Numbered from the stretch's first letter, positions 44,818 to 57,408 are shown. The stretch: 64,000 nucleotides of DNA from Eustoma russellianum (GCA_036186865.1 AP025045.1:16645669-16709668), one strand, 5' to 3'. Notes: generated by a model not told the origin, from the sequence alone. Numbers and translations: made by a program.

Positions 44818-45296
44818 TGATATAACCCGTGCCCGAAAAAGAAAAGGAAAAAAAAGAAGATAAAGCCTAACTTGCAATCCTAAGTAAATTAGAATAAGTA
44901 AAGTGATAGAATTATACTACACTACAAAGTCGTAAATATACTAGGACTACTCAACCTACATCTATATATACACAGACATATATCACTCAAAACCACCCCT
45001 ATCTTCATTAATTAAACCGGCAGCCTACCCTCCCCATAAATTCTCCCAAATTCCCAGCAAGCTTGGCAGCCATGCTATGCTGCCTTTGTTTTTCTCCAGC
45101 AATAGTGCCGCCCAGAAATAAGAAAAAAAGAAAAGGGAAGATTCAATTTCTTTATATATATACATACATATACACATACCACAAAAAATAAACCCATTCC
45201 CCCTCATTTTTCAACCCAGCCGAAATTTCCCCCACCCCACATGAAGAATTAGCGGCATCAATTCCAGGAGGAATGAAAGAATCCAATCCATTTATA
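44818..45296 (+). repeat. G4 5' LTR, first part
   Basis: Similar to 57421-57731 up to 45146. The insertion interrupted G3 gag; the 5 bases before it are GAAAA. The LINE-D A-tract (T run 45297-45303) ends this segment. Confidence 0.75.
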
Positions 45297-45681
45297 TTTT
45301 TTTAATGAAAGGCGGGCGGTACGGTCCGGTGATTTTATTAATACAATACCCTCACTTGTGGCAGAGGAATACCGTGGTTACATATGTTGTAGGAGACTCT
45401 CCTACGAACAATAAATGTAATGCCAGAAAATATACATGTAATCCTGCATAACGTAAATGTCTAATATTATTTAGATGACTAAAGGAATACGAACTGTACA
45501 AATCCAATGTTAAAGCTAATGTTGCATCCGATAGAAATCCGTCGTCCAATTCCGCCATGCCTGCCATAACTCCGTCGCTCCAGCAATCGCTCACCAATAG
45601 AAATTGCCAAATGATGAGCCAAATTAATAAAACAAGATAAATATTCATGTTAAGAATATGAATGTAACAACGATCATACTG

Positions 45682-46140
45682 ACGTTGCCTTCATTCATAA
45701 CGAATACAGGCAAACCATTAGTAATCATAGCCATGGAGTATTCCACAGTGGATCTATCTATGCCCGCTTCATTCATTCCATGAAGTCTCAGTCACATTCA
45801 ATGGAAAGAAAAAATGATTAATGAGAAGAATAATGTATGATGAGCCATATATGTTTGAAAAACAAGTAAAATTTGTGATAAAAGGACGTACCCATGTTTC
45901 CTGTACCAACCAATGATATAGACAATTGTGTAAGAATAATGCAAATCCAAGGTTAAGACAATCATATCTATGTAAGAGATGATGCGGTGCGAGTGTGAGA
46001 GAAGAACCAAGTAGATTTCGCCTCACAAAACACATGAAATGAAACATGATTAACCAACAAAAAACATACATGCGGCTATTAACCAAATGCAGAGGATGTA
46101 GACAATACCAATGTTGCCTGCGCCAAAGGTGACATAGGCA
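45682..46140 (-). repeat. LINE-D 3' region: three hairpin modules at about 215-bp spacing
   Basis: Hairpin-led modules start near 45682 (GTTGCC...AGGCAAAC, imperfect), 45898 (GTTTCCTGTACC, largely eroded) and 46112 (GTTGCCT...AGGCAAC, 7 bp then imperfect). Modules 2 and 3 are preceded by ACGTACCCATG or AATACCAATG. Spacing 216 and 214 bp mirrors LINE-E. Confidence 0.6.
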
Positions 46141-46210
46141 ACTATTTAATAGATGCGCCAACCCAATGGGAGACATGATCTTATTGTCGTAGATTTGGTG
46201 TAGTATCCAA

Positions 46211-49200
46211 TCAAATTGCTCCACGCACCTCACATGGAAAATCATTGAGAGATGTATATAATGTCAATCCTGCCGATTGATAACCATATCTAGATAATGC
46301 ATGTGTAGCTGTGTTGGCGTCTCGTGGACAATAAGATATGGTAGCCGCATTAAGACTCATAAATTGTATTGTGCGATGCAAACCCGCCGCCAATGAGCCC
46401 ATATAGCGATCGAGCGTAGAGAGATAACGTAGCAATAGTCAACAATCTGTTTCAATGAGCAGTTGGTCATGGTCGCGAGCATTGTAAATGAGGGCGTATT
46501 GAACACATGCAACTTATCCCGTAGAGGCGGAGATGCTGGCAAGGCAAAGGCAATAGCAGAAACTAAATAACCTTGAGAATTCCACAGCACTGGCCCAGCT
46601 GCCGCCGTAGTATGTCCAACCGAGGCATCCACATTTAGCTTTAATTTTCATGACGCCGGAAGAAACCATCGAATTATCCTAGGACGAAGTGGACGCAACC
46701 AGATGAGGTATAGTTTGTGAGAACTTATACCCATATGTGGATGCACACCATGTAAAAATATGATCACATACGCGTTCCAACACTCGCCATTCATCATCAT
46801 CATACCAGTATATCCCAACGAGAAGCAATTATCCCCAAAACGTATACCTGTACACTCCTTCCATATAACCCACGTCACCAAAGAAGGAACCACCGCTCTT
46901 AATTATCCAAGCATATGATGTTTTGAAGAAGTTCGCCACCATAGAAATAAATATGCTTTTATAGTCGTATTATCTGGCATCAGACACCAGAGAAGAGGAT
47001 GGATATCTCTTACCATAAGGGCTGTATTAAAGGACAACCCAGAAAAATATGATCTTGTAAATCTGAATTTATTTACAAAAGACACATTGTGTTGGGAAAA
47101 TTATCTGCCATGTCCAAAAATTGTCAGCTAAAGGTAACGATTTCATCCAAAGTTTCCAAAGAAAAATACAAGAACCCGCAAGAGTTTGTGACCACCATAT
47201 AAAGTGAGTGTAGTCCAGAGTAGCAGCTTCCGTAACAAGGAAGTTGTAAACCAACTTCAAGGAGAATTGGCCATGCAGATTTGCACGCCAAAAAAGACCA
47301 TTCGATTCCTCCTGCACTCCCGAAGACATATACTAATGTATACGGTTAATGCATTTCCATATAGGAGAATCATAAATATGTGAGTAAAGTGTTGCCCGCT
47401 GGCCATACTTACTACGACTATATTTCGCCCACAAAGTGTTTGCATTATGATATTTCCACCAAAGTAAACAACCATATGATTGTTGAACCATGCTTAAACT
47501 TCTAATTCCCAATCCTCCATATTGCGTGGGTCTACAAATATTCTCTCATTTATGCAGTGATGACGATCATTCCAAAAGAAGCGTGACATCTTTTGGTTAA
47601 GGGCTATAATTACACTTTGTGGCAATTTCGAACTAGCGATTATATGTGTAGGCATGGAACATAGAACATGTCTAATTAGTGTCAATCGGCCCGCTGTAGA
47701 AAGTAATTTGGTAGACCAAGAATTTAACTTTGCATCAAAATGTGCAAGAATAGAAGGACAGTATTTAGCGCGATTAATACCCTTGTATAAATAAGACCCA
47801 AGATACTTGATGGGTAGGCTAGCTAGTTGCATACCCAACACTTGAGATACTCCTGATCCTGAGACTCCGGCACCCACCACTACTTGACTCTTATGGAGAT
47901 TAAGAACTTTCCCAGAAGCCTACTAATAACCCTCCAAGAAAGGCCAAAATATATGTAAATTCTGAATAGAGCCATTAAGGAAAATAACCATGTCATCAGC
48001 AAATCCCAAATGTGAAACTCGCGGTACTTGGCCTGCCTGAAAGCCGATAATATATCTCGTCCACATAAGAGCATTTAAGCATCGAGAGAATCCCTCAGAT
48101 GCTAAGATAAAGAGAAGTGGGGACAACGGGTCACTTGTTTCACTCCTCGCGATACTAAAAAGAAACTAGCCGGTTTCCCATTGATTATAATCGAGCATCT
48201 CGTAGCTGCCAAATTATTCATTAAAATGCATACAAAACGCGAATGAAAGCCCATTTTTAGCAAAACCTGCTGAAGATAAGACCAACAAACTCTATCAAAT
48301 GCCTTTACCATATCAAGCTTGATAATAACATGTCCACCTCGTGCAGGTCTGTCTAATACATGCATCATTTCCTGAGCCAACAAAATCTGCTCACCAATAT
48401 CTCTGCCCTTCATGAAGGCCGCCTGCTCTTGCAAAATCAACTAGGGCAATAAATCTGCTAATCGTGTGCAAATCAGTCGTGTAATTACCTTTGCAAGAAA
48501 ATTAGTGAGACACATGGGTCGAAACTCAAAAAATGTTTGTGGATTGGCTGTCTTCGGAATGAGAGTAATTAAGGTTGCTGCTAAGTGGCTTGGAGGACGA
48601 ATACCCAAGAAGAATTCTTGAACTGCCTTATACACATCCATATGTATGACATTCCAAAATAGTCGATAAAATGATCCAGGAAATCCGTCCGGACCCGCAG
48701 CACTAGTGGGGCTAAGATCCCAGACTGCCTGTTTTACTTCAGATAAGGTAGGCATTGCTAGAAGTTGCTCATTGTCCGCGTCTGATTCCATAGATGGGAT
48801 ATATTGCAATATTGAGTCATACTGAGAGGTGACATCAGACTTAAATAAATTCTCATAATATTGAACTGCTGCAAGCTCTATCTTGGAAGGATTATCACAG
48901 CAAATGCCATCTTCACGGACTATCCGGTGAATGGCTTGTTTACGGCGGTGTTCCTTAACCAGCTGGTGGAAATATTTGGTGTTAGAATCTCCATCACGAA
49001 CCAATTTAACATTTGCTTTCTATTTCAAAAATAATAGCTCCCGCGATTGTGCAAGTTTTAACAAAGCAACACTGCGATGGTATTCCTGGCGTGATGTGTC
49101 CGTGGATGAGGAATCATATACTCTTTCACACCGCGTCACTGCAGACTTCGCTACAGCAAGTGCATCAAAAATGTTACCAAAAACCTCCTTATTCCATTGG

Positions 49201-49391
49201 CGCAGCCGATGCTTCAGCCTCCTTAATTTTGAATAAAAGCCCCACATTCCTCCCACGATTGGAAAGGATTGCCAATGATGAGTAACATAATCAATAAAAT
49301 CCGGATGAGCAGTCCAAGCCTTAAGATATATGAACAAAGCAGCACTGATGGTCGCATGCTCACGGCATTCTAAATAAAGCAGCGCATGGTC
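46211..49391 (-). pseudogene. LINE-D ORF2 relic (RT, zf-RVT, RNase H; no endonuclease)
   Basis: RT is well kept: 49004-48441 (DGDSNTKYFHQLVKEHRRK, LSPTSAAGPDGFPGSFYR, LAATLITLIPK, FEFRPMCLTNFLAKVITRLI), 48440-48102 (FMKGRDIGEQILLAQEMMHVLDR, LDMVKAFDRVCW, RGVKQ then a frameshift), and FADD near 47990. Later pieces: LPIKYLGSYLYKGINRAKYCPS (about 47800), zf-RVT-like sequence (47329-47069), RNase H with MDASVG (46632) but a damaged middle, and PRDANTATHAL (about 46310). The endonuclease and ORF1 were lost by 5' truncation. Confidence 0.88.
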
Positions 49392-49720
49392 TTAACCATT
49401 TTGATCTCGAATCTTCGTATTGTATCGTATAATCTAGGCTAAAGGCAGTACCCTTGCTATATTTGCTATGTTTTTACAACATTATTATGCTATTTTTGTA
49501 TCAAATCGGATCATGCATAAGTATATGTGAGTGCATAGCTTGATGTATTATATATGTATATATTTGAGTAGATAACCGTGGGTGCATATAAAGTTGTTAA
49601 CCTTTGGTTTATATTTGCAAAAAAAGCTGAGATGAATTATGAATGCACGGATGCTGAGGTTCGGCCAAAAGAAAGTTTTTGTATTTTCCTATACCAAAAA
49701 ATTGTATTTTATTATATATA
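49392..49720 (+). repeat. G4 5' LTR, middle part between the two LINEs
   Basis: 329 bp of AT-rich non-coding sequence between LINE-D and the LINE-E A-tract. Assigned to the G4 LTR by position only; there is no second copy to align because the 3' LTR is truncated. Confidence 0.5.
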
Positions 49721-50132
49721 TTTTTTTGGTGAAGGACGAGCAGTACTGTCCGAGATTTTATTGGTAATAAGCCCTTACTTGTGGCGAAGGAATACCGTGG
49801 TTACATTTATTGCAGGAGACTCTCCCATATAAGAAAGCGAATAAATGAATATAAATGTTCAAATGCAAAATTATGAAATGAGTAAAGTAAATGAAACAAC
49901 AAGGTAAGTGAATAATAAAAACAGCAGCAACTTGAAGCCATCTTGGGTCTTGACCGTCTACAGATTATTCCTTGGAGAAGGTTGCGTGAAGAAACCCGCC
50001 ATGTGAAGCTGTCATCCTCCAGAATCCTCCACCATTGTGCTCCATTAGAAACGCATATGTCACATGAGTGAGATAAAATGTAAGCTATATACTGGATAAC
50101 TGAAAAGATATATAATGAAACTCCTATACATA

Positions 50133-50583
50133 CCGTCGTTCCCTCCATTCAGGAGGAACACAGGCAAAAATGAAATGAATGAATCGGCGGTCCATCCTTC
50201 CATATGCCAATATGTATTGCATCATCCAAAGAGCATCCGAAGGGTGTCCTTTGCATTATTGTAAAAAGGATTAGCATGTATATACTATATCCGAAATTAT
50301 GCGCAGCCGAAATAATTGAAAGGCAAAAAAACATACCCAAGTTGCCTATGTCCAGAAAAAGACACAGGCAACACTTGAAGATTATCACCATCCCTTTTGG
50401 ATTTATAAGTTGCAGCATGAACATGGCAAGCATGCAACGGACCAAGACAACATGCATATTCCTCAGCATGTGCAAGAAGTTAAGCCAGGTTATATCGAGC
50501 AAAAGTAAGATAGTGATACTGAAAATTATGAGAATGCCAAAGAGAACATACCAACATTGCCTATGCCAGTACGACATAGGCAA
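50133..50583 (-). repeat. LINE-E 3' region: three hairpin modules at about 210-bp spacing
   Basis: Module hairpins: about 50133-50170 (eroded, ends ACAGGCAAA), 50341-50372 (arms GTTGCCTATGTC and GACACAGGCAAC; the one mismatch becomes G-U in sense RNA, loop 8), and 50557-50583 (TTGCCTATG / CATAGGCAA, 9 bp, loop 9). The two better ones are preceded by ACATACCCA or ACATACCAA. Confidence 0.75.
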
Positions 50584-50623
50584 CCCTTGATAGCATTCGC
50601 CAACCCTTCGGGAGACTTGCAGA

Positions 50624-53170
50624 TCAGAGTCGTAAGTTGGGGACTGAAGCATCCAAGCGAACAACACTGCGAACTTCAGAGAGTAAGGAGGATAGAGTGG
50701 GGTATATCGTTGCTCCAGACGTTCGCAACCTATGTTGTGATAATAAATGTGCCGCCTCATTTAATTCCCGAGGACAGTATTGCAAAGATGATTCATTTAA
50801 AATCAAAAACTAGATAGTTCTCTGTAGCGCTGCTCCATATACTCTTGTGAATTGGGCTGGGCCGGATAAATGCTGTAGTAAAAAACGACAATCCGTCGCA
50901 ATGATCAATTTGTCATATTCCCTGGAATAATAAATGAGTGCATATTGATGAGCCATAAGCTCGGCCCTGAGTGGTGAAGCCGATGGTAAAAAAACATAGA
51001 GCTGAGACGAATTCGCCTAGATGATTCCTTAACACTGCCCCTGCAGCTGAATTGTGACGTCTAACTACTGTATCAACATTCAATTTGAGTTTGCCTATGG
51101 GAGGTAGAATCCAATGTACAACCCGCGGCCTACGGGATGGGAGGAAAGAAACGCCGCGCTATCAAATGAGTTATTGGCCATGAGAATTACCGTCCCTGTG
51201 TGGCTGCACACCAAGAATGTACATGATCTCTGATCCTCTCATATAGTCGAGTATGTGAGAAAGTGCTATCACCAAATCTTATTGATGAATACTCTTTCCA
51301 AATAACCCATGTGACCAAAAAGGGCACCACTTAGTGCAATTGTCCGAGCATATCTTGTAACGATGAATTTCTCCACCATCTTAGAAAGTATGAGCAAATG
51401 GTGGAATGTCGGGGCATTGGACCATAAAACACAATAGATATTCCTGCCAGAGCGATTGTATCGCAGGACAATGTAGGAAAATGTGGTCTTGAACGTTCGA
51501 ATACATCCTGTAGAAGACACATTGTGTTGGAAATATAGATTGCCAGCTGCATAAATTGTCTGGCAAAGGCAATGAATGCATCCATGATTTCCAAAGGAAT
51601 ACCCTTGCTCCTAATGGTAATGTCGGCCACCAGGTGTGTTTAGAGAAATCCAAGGGGTTGTTATTAAGGACAAACTGACTGTAAGCTGATTTGAGTGTGA
51701 ATTGGCCCGATGCTTCAACTGACTGGTTTGGGTCGTCCGGGGTAAGCTCCACGTGAAGGAGCATCTGAGGATGAATGCGACATATTCTCTTCCATGTACC
51801 AGAATCATAAACATGTGCGTATACTATAGAGCGACGCCCATACTTAGCCCGCATGTATATTGCCCACAAGGATTGAGAATGATTATATTTCCACCACAAT
51901 AAGTAGTCATAAGATTGTTGGACTAAGCCGAGATTTCTAATGTCCAAACCTCCCTTCACTTTTTGTTTACAAATTGAATCCCAAGATTTCCAATGATGGC
52001 GTCCATTCCATTAAACATTTGACATTTTGCGGTTCAAGATATCCAACACACTTTTTGGCAATCTAGAACTAGCGATAAAATGGATGGGCATACTGCATAA
52101 TACATGTAGAATTAATATAATTCGGCCACCATGGAAAGCATCTTAGAAGACCAGGAGCTATGAGTGGCATCAACATGATCAATCAATGATGTACAGTAGG
52201 CTGCACGATTTATACCTTTGTATATAAATGAACCCAAATATTTTACCAGCAGAGAAGTCAAGTGCATACCTAAATTTTGTGAGACTCGCATCCCTAGGAT
52301 GCCCTCACCAACAACCACCTGGCTTTTGTGAAGATTTACTAGTTGTCCCGAGGCTAGCTAATAACCATCCAAAAATGTCAGAATTGTTGCAAATTACGAA
52401 CCGAGCCATTGAGAAATATTACCAAATCATCTGCAAAGTCCAAATTGGAGACAGCTGCAACCCGTCCTACGCTAAACCCTCGAATAACACCGTCTCTCAT
52501 TAGAGAATTAGGACCAGATGAAAATCCTTCTGAGGCTAAAATAAATAATAGAGGTGAGAGAGGATCACCTTGTTTTACCCCACGAGATACCAAAAAATAG
52601 CCATCTGGCTTGCCATTTATGAGTACCAAATATCTTGTAGTAGACAGATTATTTAATAGGATACGTACTAAGCGTGAGTGAAAGCCCATTTTCTTGAGAA
52701 GATGCTCCAGATAAGTCAACAAACTCGGTCAAAAGCCTTTGCCATATCTAATTTTATAATAACATGACCCCCTCGCACAGGACTATCTAATAAATGCACC
52801 ATTTCCTGTGCCAAAAGAATTTGATCCGTTATATCTTGGCCCTTCATAAACTCTGTCTGCTCCGTTGATATTAAGCGTGGTAAGAACGCCGATAGACTTG
52901 TGGCGAATATGCATGTGATAGCATTGGCCATAAAATTGGTTAAACATATGGGTCTAAATTCAGCGAACATAGTTGGAGATGCCACTTTAGGAATAAAAGT
53001 GATCAAGGCCTCTACCACTCTCAAAGGTGGTATAATCCCAAGGAAAAATTCTTGAACTGCTTTATCTAAATCTAGAGATATTACCTACCAAAAATGTAAA
53101 TAGAAAAATCATAGAAATCCATCAGCGCCGGCCGCACTTTTCGGACTTAAGTCCCAAATGGCGGCACAAA
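50624..53170 (-). pseudogene. LINE-E ORF2 relic (RT, zf-RVT, RNase H)
   Basis: It starts in the RT N-terminus (LSPKSAAGADGF). RT pieces: 53024-52716 (LITFIPKVASPTMFAEFRPICLTNFM, FMKGQDITDQILLAQEMVHLLD, LDMAKAFDRVC), 52722-52378 (GVKQGDPLSPLLFILASEGFS, then DFADDLVIF, with D for the usual G before FADD). The thumb and zf-RVT-like region is open at 51959-51381 (KGGLDIRNL, PLGARVFLWKSWMHSLPL, CVFYR). RNase H is poorly kept: LKLNVD near 51080, ATDC near 50910, CPRELNEAAHLLSQ near 50760. Confidence 0.86.
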
Positions 53171-55072
53171 CTACAATCCTTTTCTTTTAAAACATGCATA
53201 AAGAAAGCTATGGACTATCAATTGAACATGGGCATCAATTACATTTATGTACAATTGGTTTTTTTGTTGCTGTGGGAGGACAGACGACCCACTAGTACAT
53301 GGGTGTATGTAATATGTTTCACAAGTTAAAAGGTTATTGAAAGTATAAAGTGATGATGTATGAAAATTGAGTTGAGACGAAATTAATGGGGGGCTATGGC
53401 CGGATTACGAAGGTGCTGAGATTTTAGGGTTGCATGAATTAATTAGGATGGATATGTAGGGTGTTATTGTGCGATTATCGATATTATCGAATTAGGGTTT
53501 TTATCATTGAAATTTGAGAAAATAAATTTTGAAAAGCGGAGATTTTCACTTCTTGAGGGTGAGAAATGGCGACATAGACCAAAGTGGTTGGTGAGCGAGA
53601 GAGAGGAATTAGGGTTTTGGAGTGGGTCGGGGTGCTGGGCTGAGGGTGCTGGGGCTGGGGGTATAGGGCTGAGGGACAGCAGGAGGGTGTGTGAGGTTTA
53701 GGGGTTAGGTCAGGTGAGTTGGTTAGGGGGTAGGGAAAAAGTGGGTCGAGGGTGAAACGTGTAAGTATAAGCACGTATATGCACGTGCTTAGGCGCGGCA
53801 TATATGTGGGTATACTTATACGTAGGAGATAAAACAGAATTGGAAGAAATAGTATGTTAAACGGGAAAGTATAACAATAGTAAATGGAAAAGTGTTGCAA
53901 AAATTCATGTTTTGGAAAAGTCACCCTTACAAAGGAAATATATTGCGTATTTGGGTTTGGTTCTAGACAAACGGGCCGTCCGAACACATATTGAATATGC
54001 TGTAAGGAGCTAGGCTGCTCGAACACATATTGATCGCCAATTGGGTCGTTCAAGCACATATTAACTGTATTGTAAGGAGCTAGGCCGCATGGACGCATTC
54101 GACCATTGGAGAACCAAAACTGTAAATCTTTCAATATAAGTTACTTGTAAGATAAGCGCCTTGGCCACTGCATTGCATCGGTAAGAATGGATATTGCATA
54201 TGGATGACGTAAGGGGTAACCGCACATAGATATAAAAAATGGATATCGATAGTGATACCGTAAGGGGTAATCGCCTATGATATCGAAAAATGAAAATGAA
54301 ATTAAAATGGAAATAGATATCGATAGGGGTACCATAAGAAGTAATTGGCTATGATATGAGACATAGGAAATGAAATTTGAGAAATAGAAAATGGAATATG
54401 AAATGGAAAGGATTAAAGGATAAACGGTTGTCGAGTCATTGCATTCATGATTTTGAAAAGCTGCATGATAGTTTTTGACTGTACGGACTCTTGTATGTGA
54501 TGACTAAGTTGCGTGTGCTTTACTTGCTTGATTGAACAAGAAGGCAAAAAGATAAGTTTTATTTGCGAAGAGAAGCATGTTATTTTTTGTGTCGTTATTT
54601 ATTTATTTTATTTACCCCTTGCTTCTCCGTGTATGATCCCATGGTAAATATAGTCAGGTTACTTGCAAGGCAATGTACGTCGCTCACCCCCCATTATCAA
54701 ACATTTTTGCAGACAGACAGGTAAATGAGTTAGTATACCGTGGATGATCAGTAATGGAGATTTTGAGATTGAGAATATTCGGATGAGACTTTCGAGGATT
54801 TAGCGGAGGCAGTTATTTTGATATTCGAGATTTATGTATTTTGGAGATTAGGTTTTATCTACATTTGACTAGTGTATCGATTTAGATTCGCCTCGACATT
54901 GTATTATTGATGATGATTATTTTATCGAGGGTTTTGGTTTATGACTTCCGTTGACATGGATTTATGTTATTTTGCTGACGTGTAATCGAATGTATCAACG
55001 CCTTGTACTTTCCTTAGCGAAATATGACGAGTGAGTTGTTTCGAGTACTAGGGCTCAGGATGGGTTGCTACA
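53171..55072 (+). repeat. G4 5' LTR, last part, ending at the PBS
   Basis: Non-coding, ends GGGTTGCTACA at 55072. It includes a repeat pair TGTAAGGAGCTAGGC (54001 and 54071) with CGAACACATATTGA-type repeats, a GTAAGGGGTAA-type array (54209, 54260, 54332), and ACTTGC...CGCTCACCCC at 54661-54690, the same frame as in the minus LTRs. The minus-strand open frame 53484-54134 crosses these repeats and is not considered coding. Confidence 0.65.
54209..54347 (+). repeat. short GTAAGGGGTAA repeat array in G4 LTR
   Basis: Three diverged units at 54209, 54260 and 54332; the middle one forms TACC/GGTA across GTAAGG. It lies about 0.7-0.9 kb before the LTR 3' end, the same distance as the hairpin arrays in the other LTR families. 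Confidence 0.45.
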
Positions 55073-55086
55073 TGGGGTATCAGGGC
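55073..55086 (+). promoter_or_regulatory. G4 primer binding site, degenerate
   Basis: TGGGGTATCAGGGC differs from the initiator tRNA-Met type TGGTATCAGAGC by a two-base insertion (GG) and one substitution; abuts LTR end CTACA. Confidence 0.7.
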
Positions 55087-57408
55087 ATGGCTTTAGATCC
55101 ATGGCGGAAACATAGGTTTAGGCTATGATCTTATAAATTATGTTACGATTTTCCCCTAAGTCACAATCTTAGACATTAGTACTGATTTTTAGTCGTAAGC
55201 AATGATTATATAAGCATGTTATTGGAATGAAGACATGACCTTAGAGGTTAAGTAATAAGCTTGCCAGTAAGTTATGATTTTAGACTTAAGGAATGACGAT
55301 ACGAAATAAGGCTATAGAAATTAAGTGGTGATCTGAGCATTAGGTGATGATTTGAACATAAGTACTGATCTGAGTCATAAGCTGTGTTATATTCTAATCA
55401 TAAACTTAGAAACAAGTAACGATTTTAGACGTAAGAAATAATGTTACCAAGTACGATTCTAGAAATAAATGATGACATTAGACCTAAGTGGTGACCGGAT
55501 AAGGGATATGCCCACGTATATATAGGGCACTCCATACGACTCTGAATTATATGTCTTATCTAAGTGCTGATTATAACCATTTATATAATTCCTTAGATCC
55601 GACCCTGCAAACCTGGTACCATTATGATAAATGAAGCGGGTTCACGCTTCTACCTTGATAGTAGTGTCAGAACGCGACTAGGTCTAAGTGGGGATTGTAG
55701 GTAATAAGAAAGAATTTATTAGCGTTATGATCCGTAAAGTGTAGCAAAGAATCTCTTACAAAGGAGATTATAGTTATGATTAAGACGTTGAATTTTAAAG
55801 TATCAAACAAGCAGAAGATATTAGTCCGATTAGTGATATTTATTAATAGTGACAAGCGAGCATTACTAAAATAAGCACAGTGGAATAACAAAGTATTAAG
55901 CGGTGATTTAGAAAAGCATTATACGAAGTATTGGACTATTACTTTTCAAGTAGTTAGACGTTTTCTTATAAGCATGTACACCAAGATACATTCTATATTT
56001 CAAAAGTATTTCAAAGATTTTTGCTACTAAACATTTCAACTAGTTCCAATTTTTAGTATATTACCTTACAAGGCTATATTCCTTTCCAAATTTATATATC
56101 AACATAATGAAATTTCAACGACTAAGACAACTCTGGAAAAATAAATATATTTTTAAACGTCGATGTTTTCCATGAACGATATGTTTATATATTTCTTATA
56201 TTTCTCGAATTTCATTTAGCTATATTGATTTTGCTAAAATAATTTTATTTGTCAACTATCACTATTGCAAGCATTTTACCCATTAAATGCTTCCAAAGTT
56301 ATTTATCTTCTTGTAATGAACTTATTTAATTTTGTGAAGTAGAAATAGTTTTAAAATATATATACTTCTTTCTAGAAAAGAGAGGTACTTTATTCCAATT
56401 GTTTTACGAAACTTAATATTTGCTGACTTTTCAACTGCTGTTTTTTGCGAAACATAGCTTTCAAAAATGTATGTTCCTTTGGAAAGAAAAAGACATCGTG
56501 TTCAAATTGTTTTGTAAAAAAACATTTTTTTGTTGTGTCTCAATTGTTTTTAATATGGTTTTAACCGTAATACTTTTGTGAACAAGTTATATCATTATTC
56601 TATAAATGGTCATTTGAGACACCGCGTTGCGAAAACAAATATGCGATACATGGGTTTTGTGTTTACAGAAAAAATTAGAAGGTATATTATTTTAAACAGT
56701 TAAAGCTATATTCCAAATTATAGTTACATAAGCTACTTTTCTTTTAAATTGAAGAATCGTATACTAGGTTGTTGATAATATCTCTGAAAACTCAGGGTAT
56801 GAGCATAGATCTAGTTCGTAAGTACATAAGAATTGATGTTGACGACTTGATTCTATATTTACATAACATAATGATTAATACATTGGAGCACTTGATGGAT
56901 ATTTTGGACGGTCATCTAATGAGGAGATAAAGCATATATGATGGGATAAGGGATTATAGATAACGTGTATATCAGTGGAATGATACACGTCAAGTGGTAT
57001 AGTGCAGGTTTATAAGTTGTAATTATAGAGAATAAAGTTAAAGGTTGTAGTACACCTAAGAACTGATTTTAAAGGACTGCTGATGACCGCGGATATAAGT
57101 ACGTTATAAACCAAAGATTAGGATATGGAACCCCTGGTATGATGACAGCACCCCTATGTTTGATCTTAGAGTTTTAAGAAGATAGGTTATGATCTTAAAT
57201 AAGTGAAGAGAAATGGATTTAGAAATTACTTATATGTATACAAGGAATGATTTTGAGGATTTAGTCCTATGTCAAGAAAGTGTAATTTTAACATATCAAC
57301 AATATAATGGGTATTTAGTTTGATCATTGTCTTGGTGGATGAACTAAGTAGAACAATACTAAGTCATTGATACACAATACGCAAGTTTTAAGGACAAAAC
57401 TTATTATT
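55087..57408 (+). other. G4 internal region, non-coding
   Basis: No recognisable domain on either strand. 55100-55500 is a degenerate array of motifs of the kind GATNTTAGACNTAAGNAATGAT with a rough period of 20-25 bases. 55920-56760 is strongly AT-rich. The end at 57392 reads GGACAAAACTTATTATTAGG, the same pre-PPT block (GGACGAAACTTTTTATAAGG) as in G1 and G2. Confidence 0.6.

Larger units (their letters stand above)
45297..49391 (-). mobile_element. LINE-D, 5'-truncated L1 inserted in the G4 LTR
   Basis: It reads from an ORF2 linker segment (DHALLY, at 49391) to the A-tract at 45297. The 3' end matches LINE-E and LINE-A. A weak flanking match (CCATTT at 45288 and 49396) might be part of a target duplication. 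5' truncation is the usual outcome of LINE insertion. Confidence 0.85.
49721..53170 (-). mobile_element. LINE-E, 5'-truncated L1 inserted in the G4 LTR
   Basis: A-tract as T run 49721-49727, common LINE 3' end (TACCGTGGTTACAT near 49800, shared with 45371), hairpin modules 50133-50583, then ORF2 back to the AIWDLSPKS segment near 53165, where homology stops. Target duplication not recognised. Confidence 0.85.

Noticed and set aside
45297..45303. Possible LINE-D target duplication CCATTT (45288 and 49396)
   Set aside because: Only six bases and not directly at the inferred ends; chance match cannot be excluded.
53484..54134. 216-codon minus-strand frame, one of the longest with no recognisable domain
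   Set aside because: Runs antisense through the G4 LTR and its tandem repeats, proline/serine/threonine-rich, no recognisable motif or upstream promoter.
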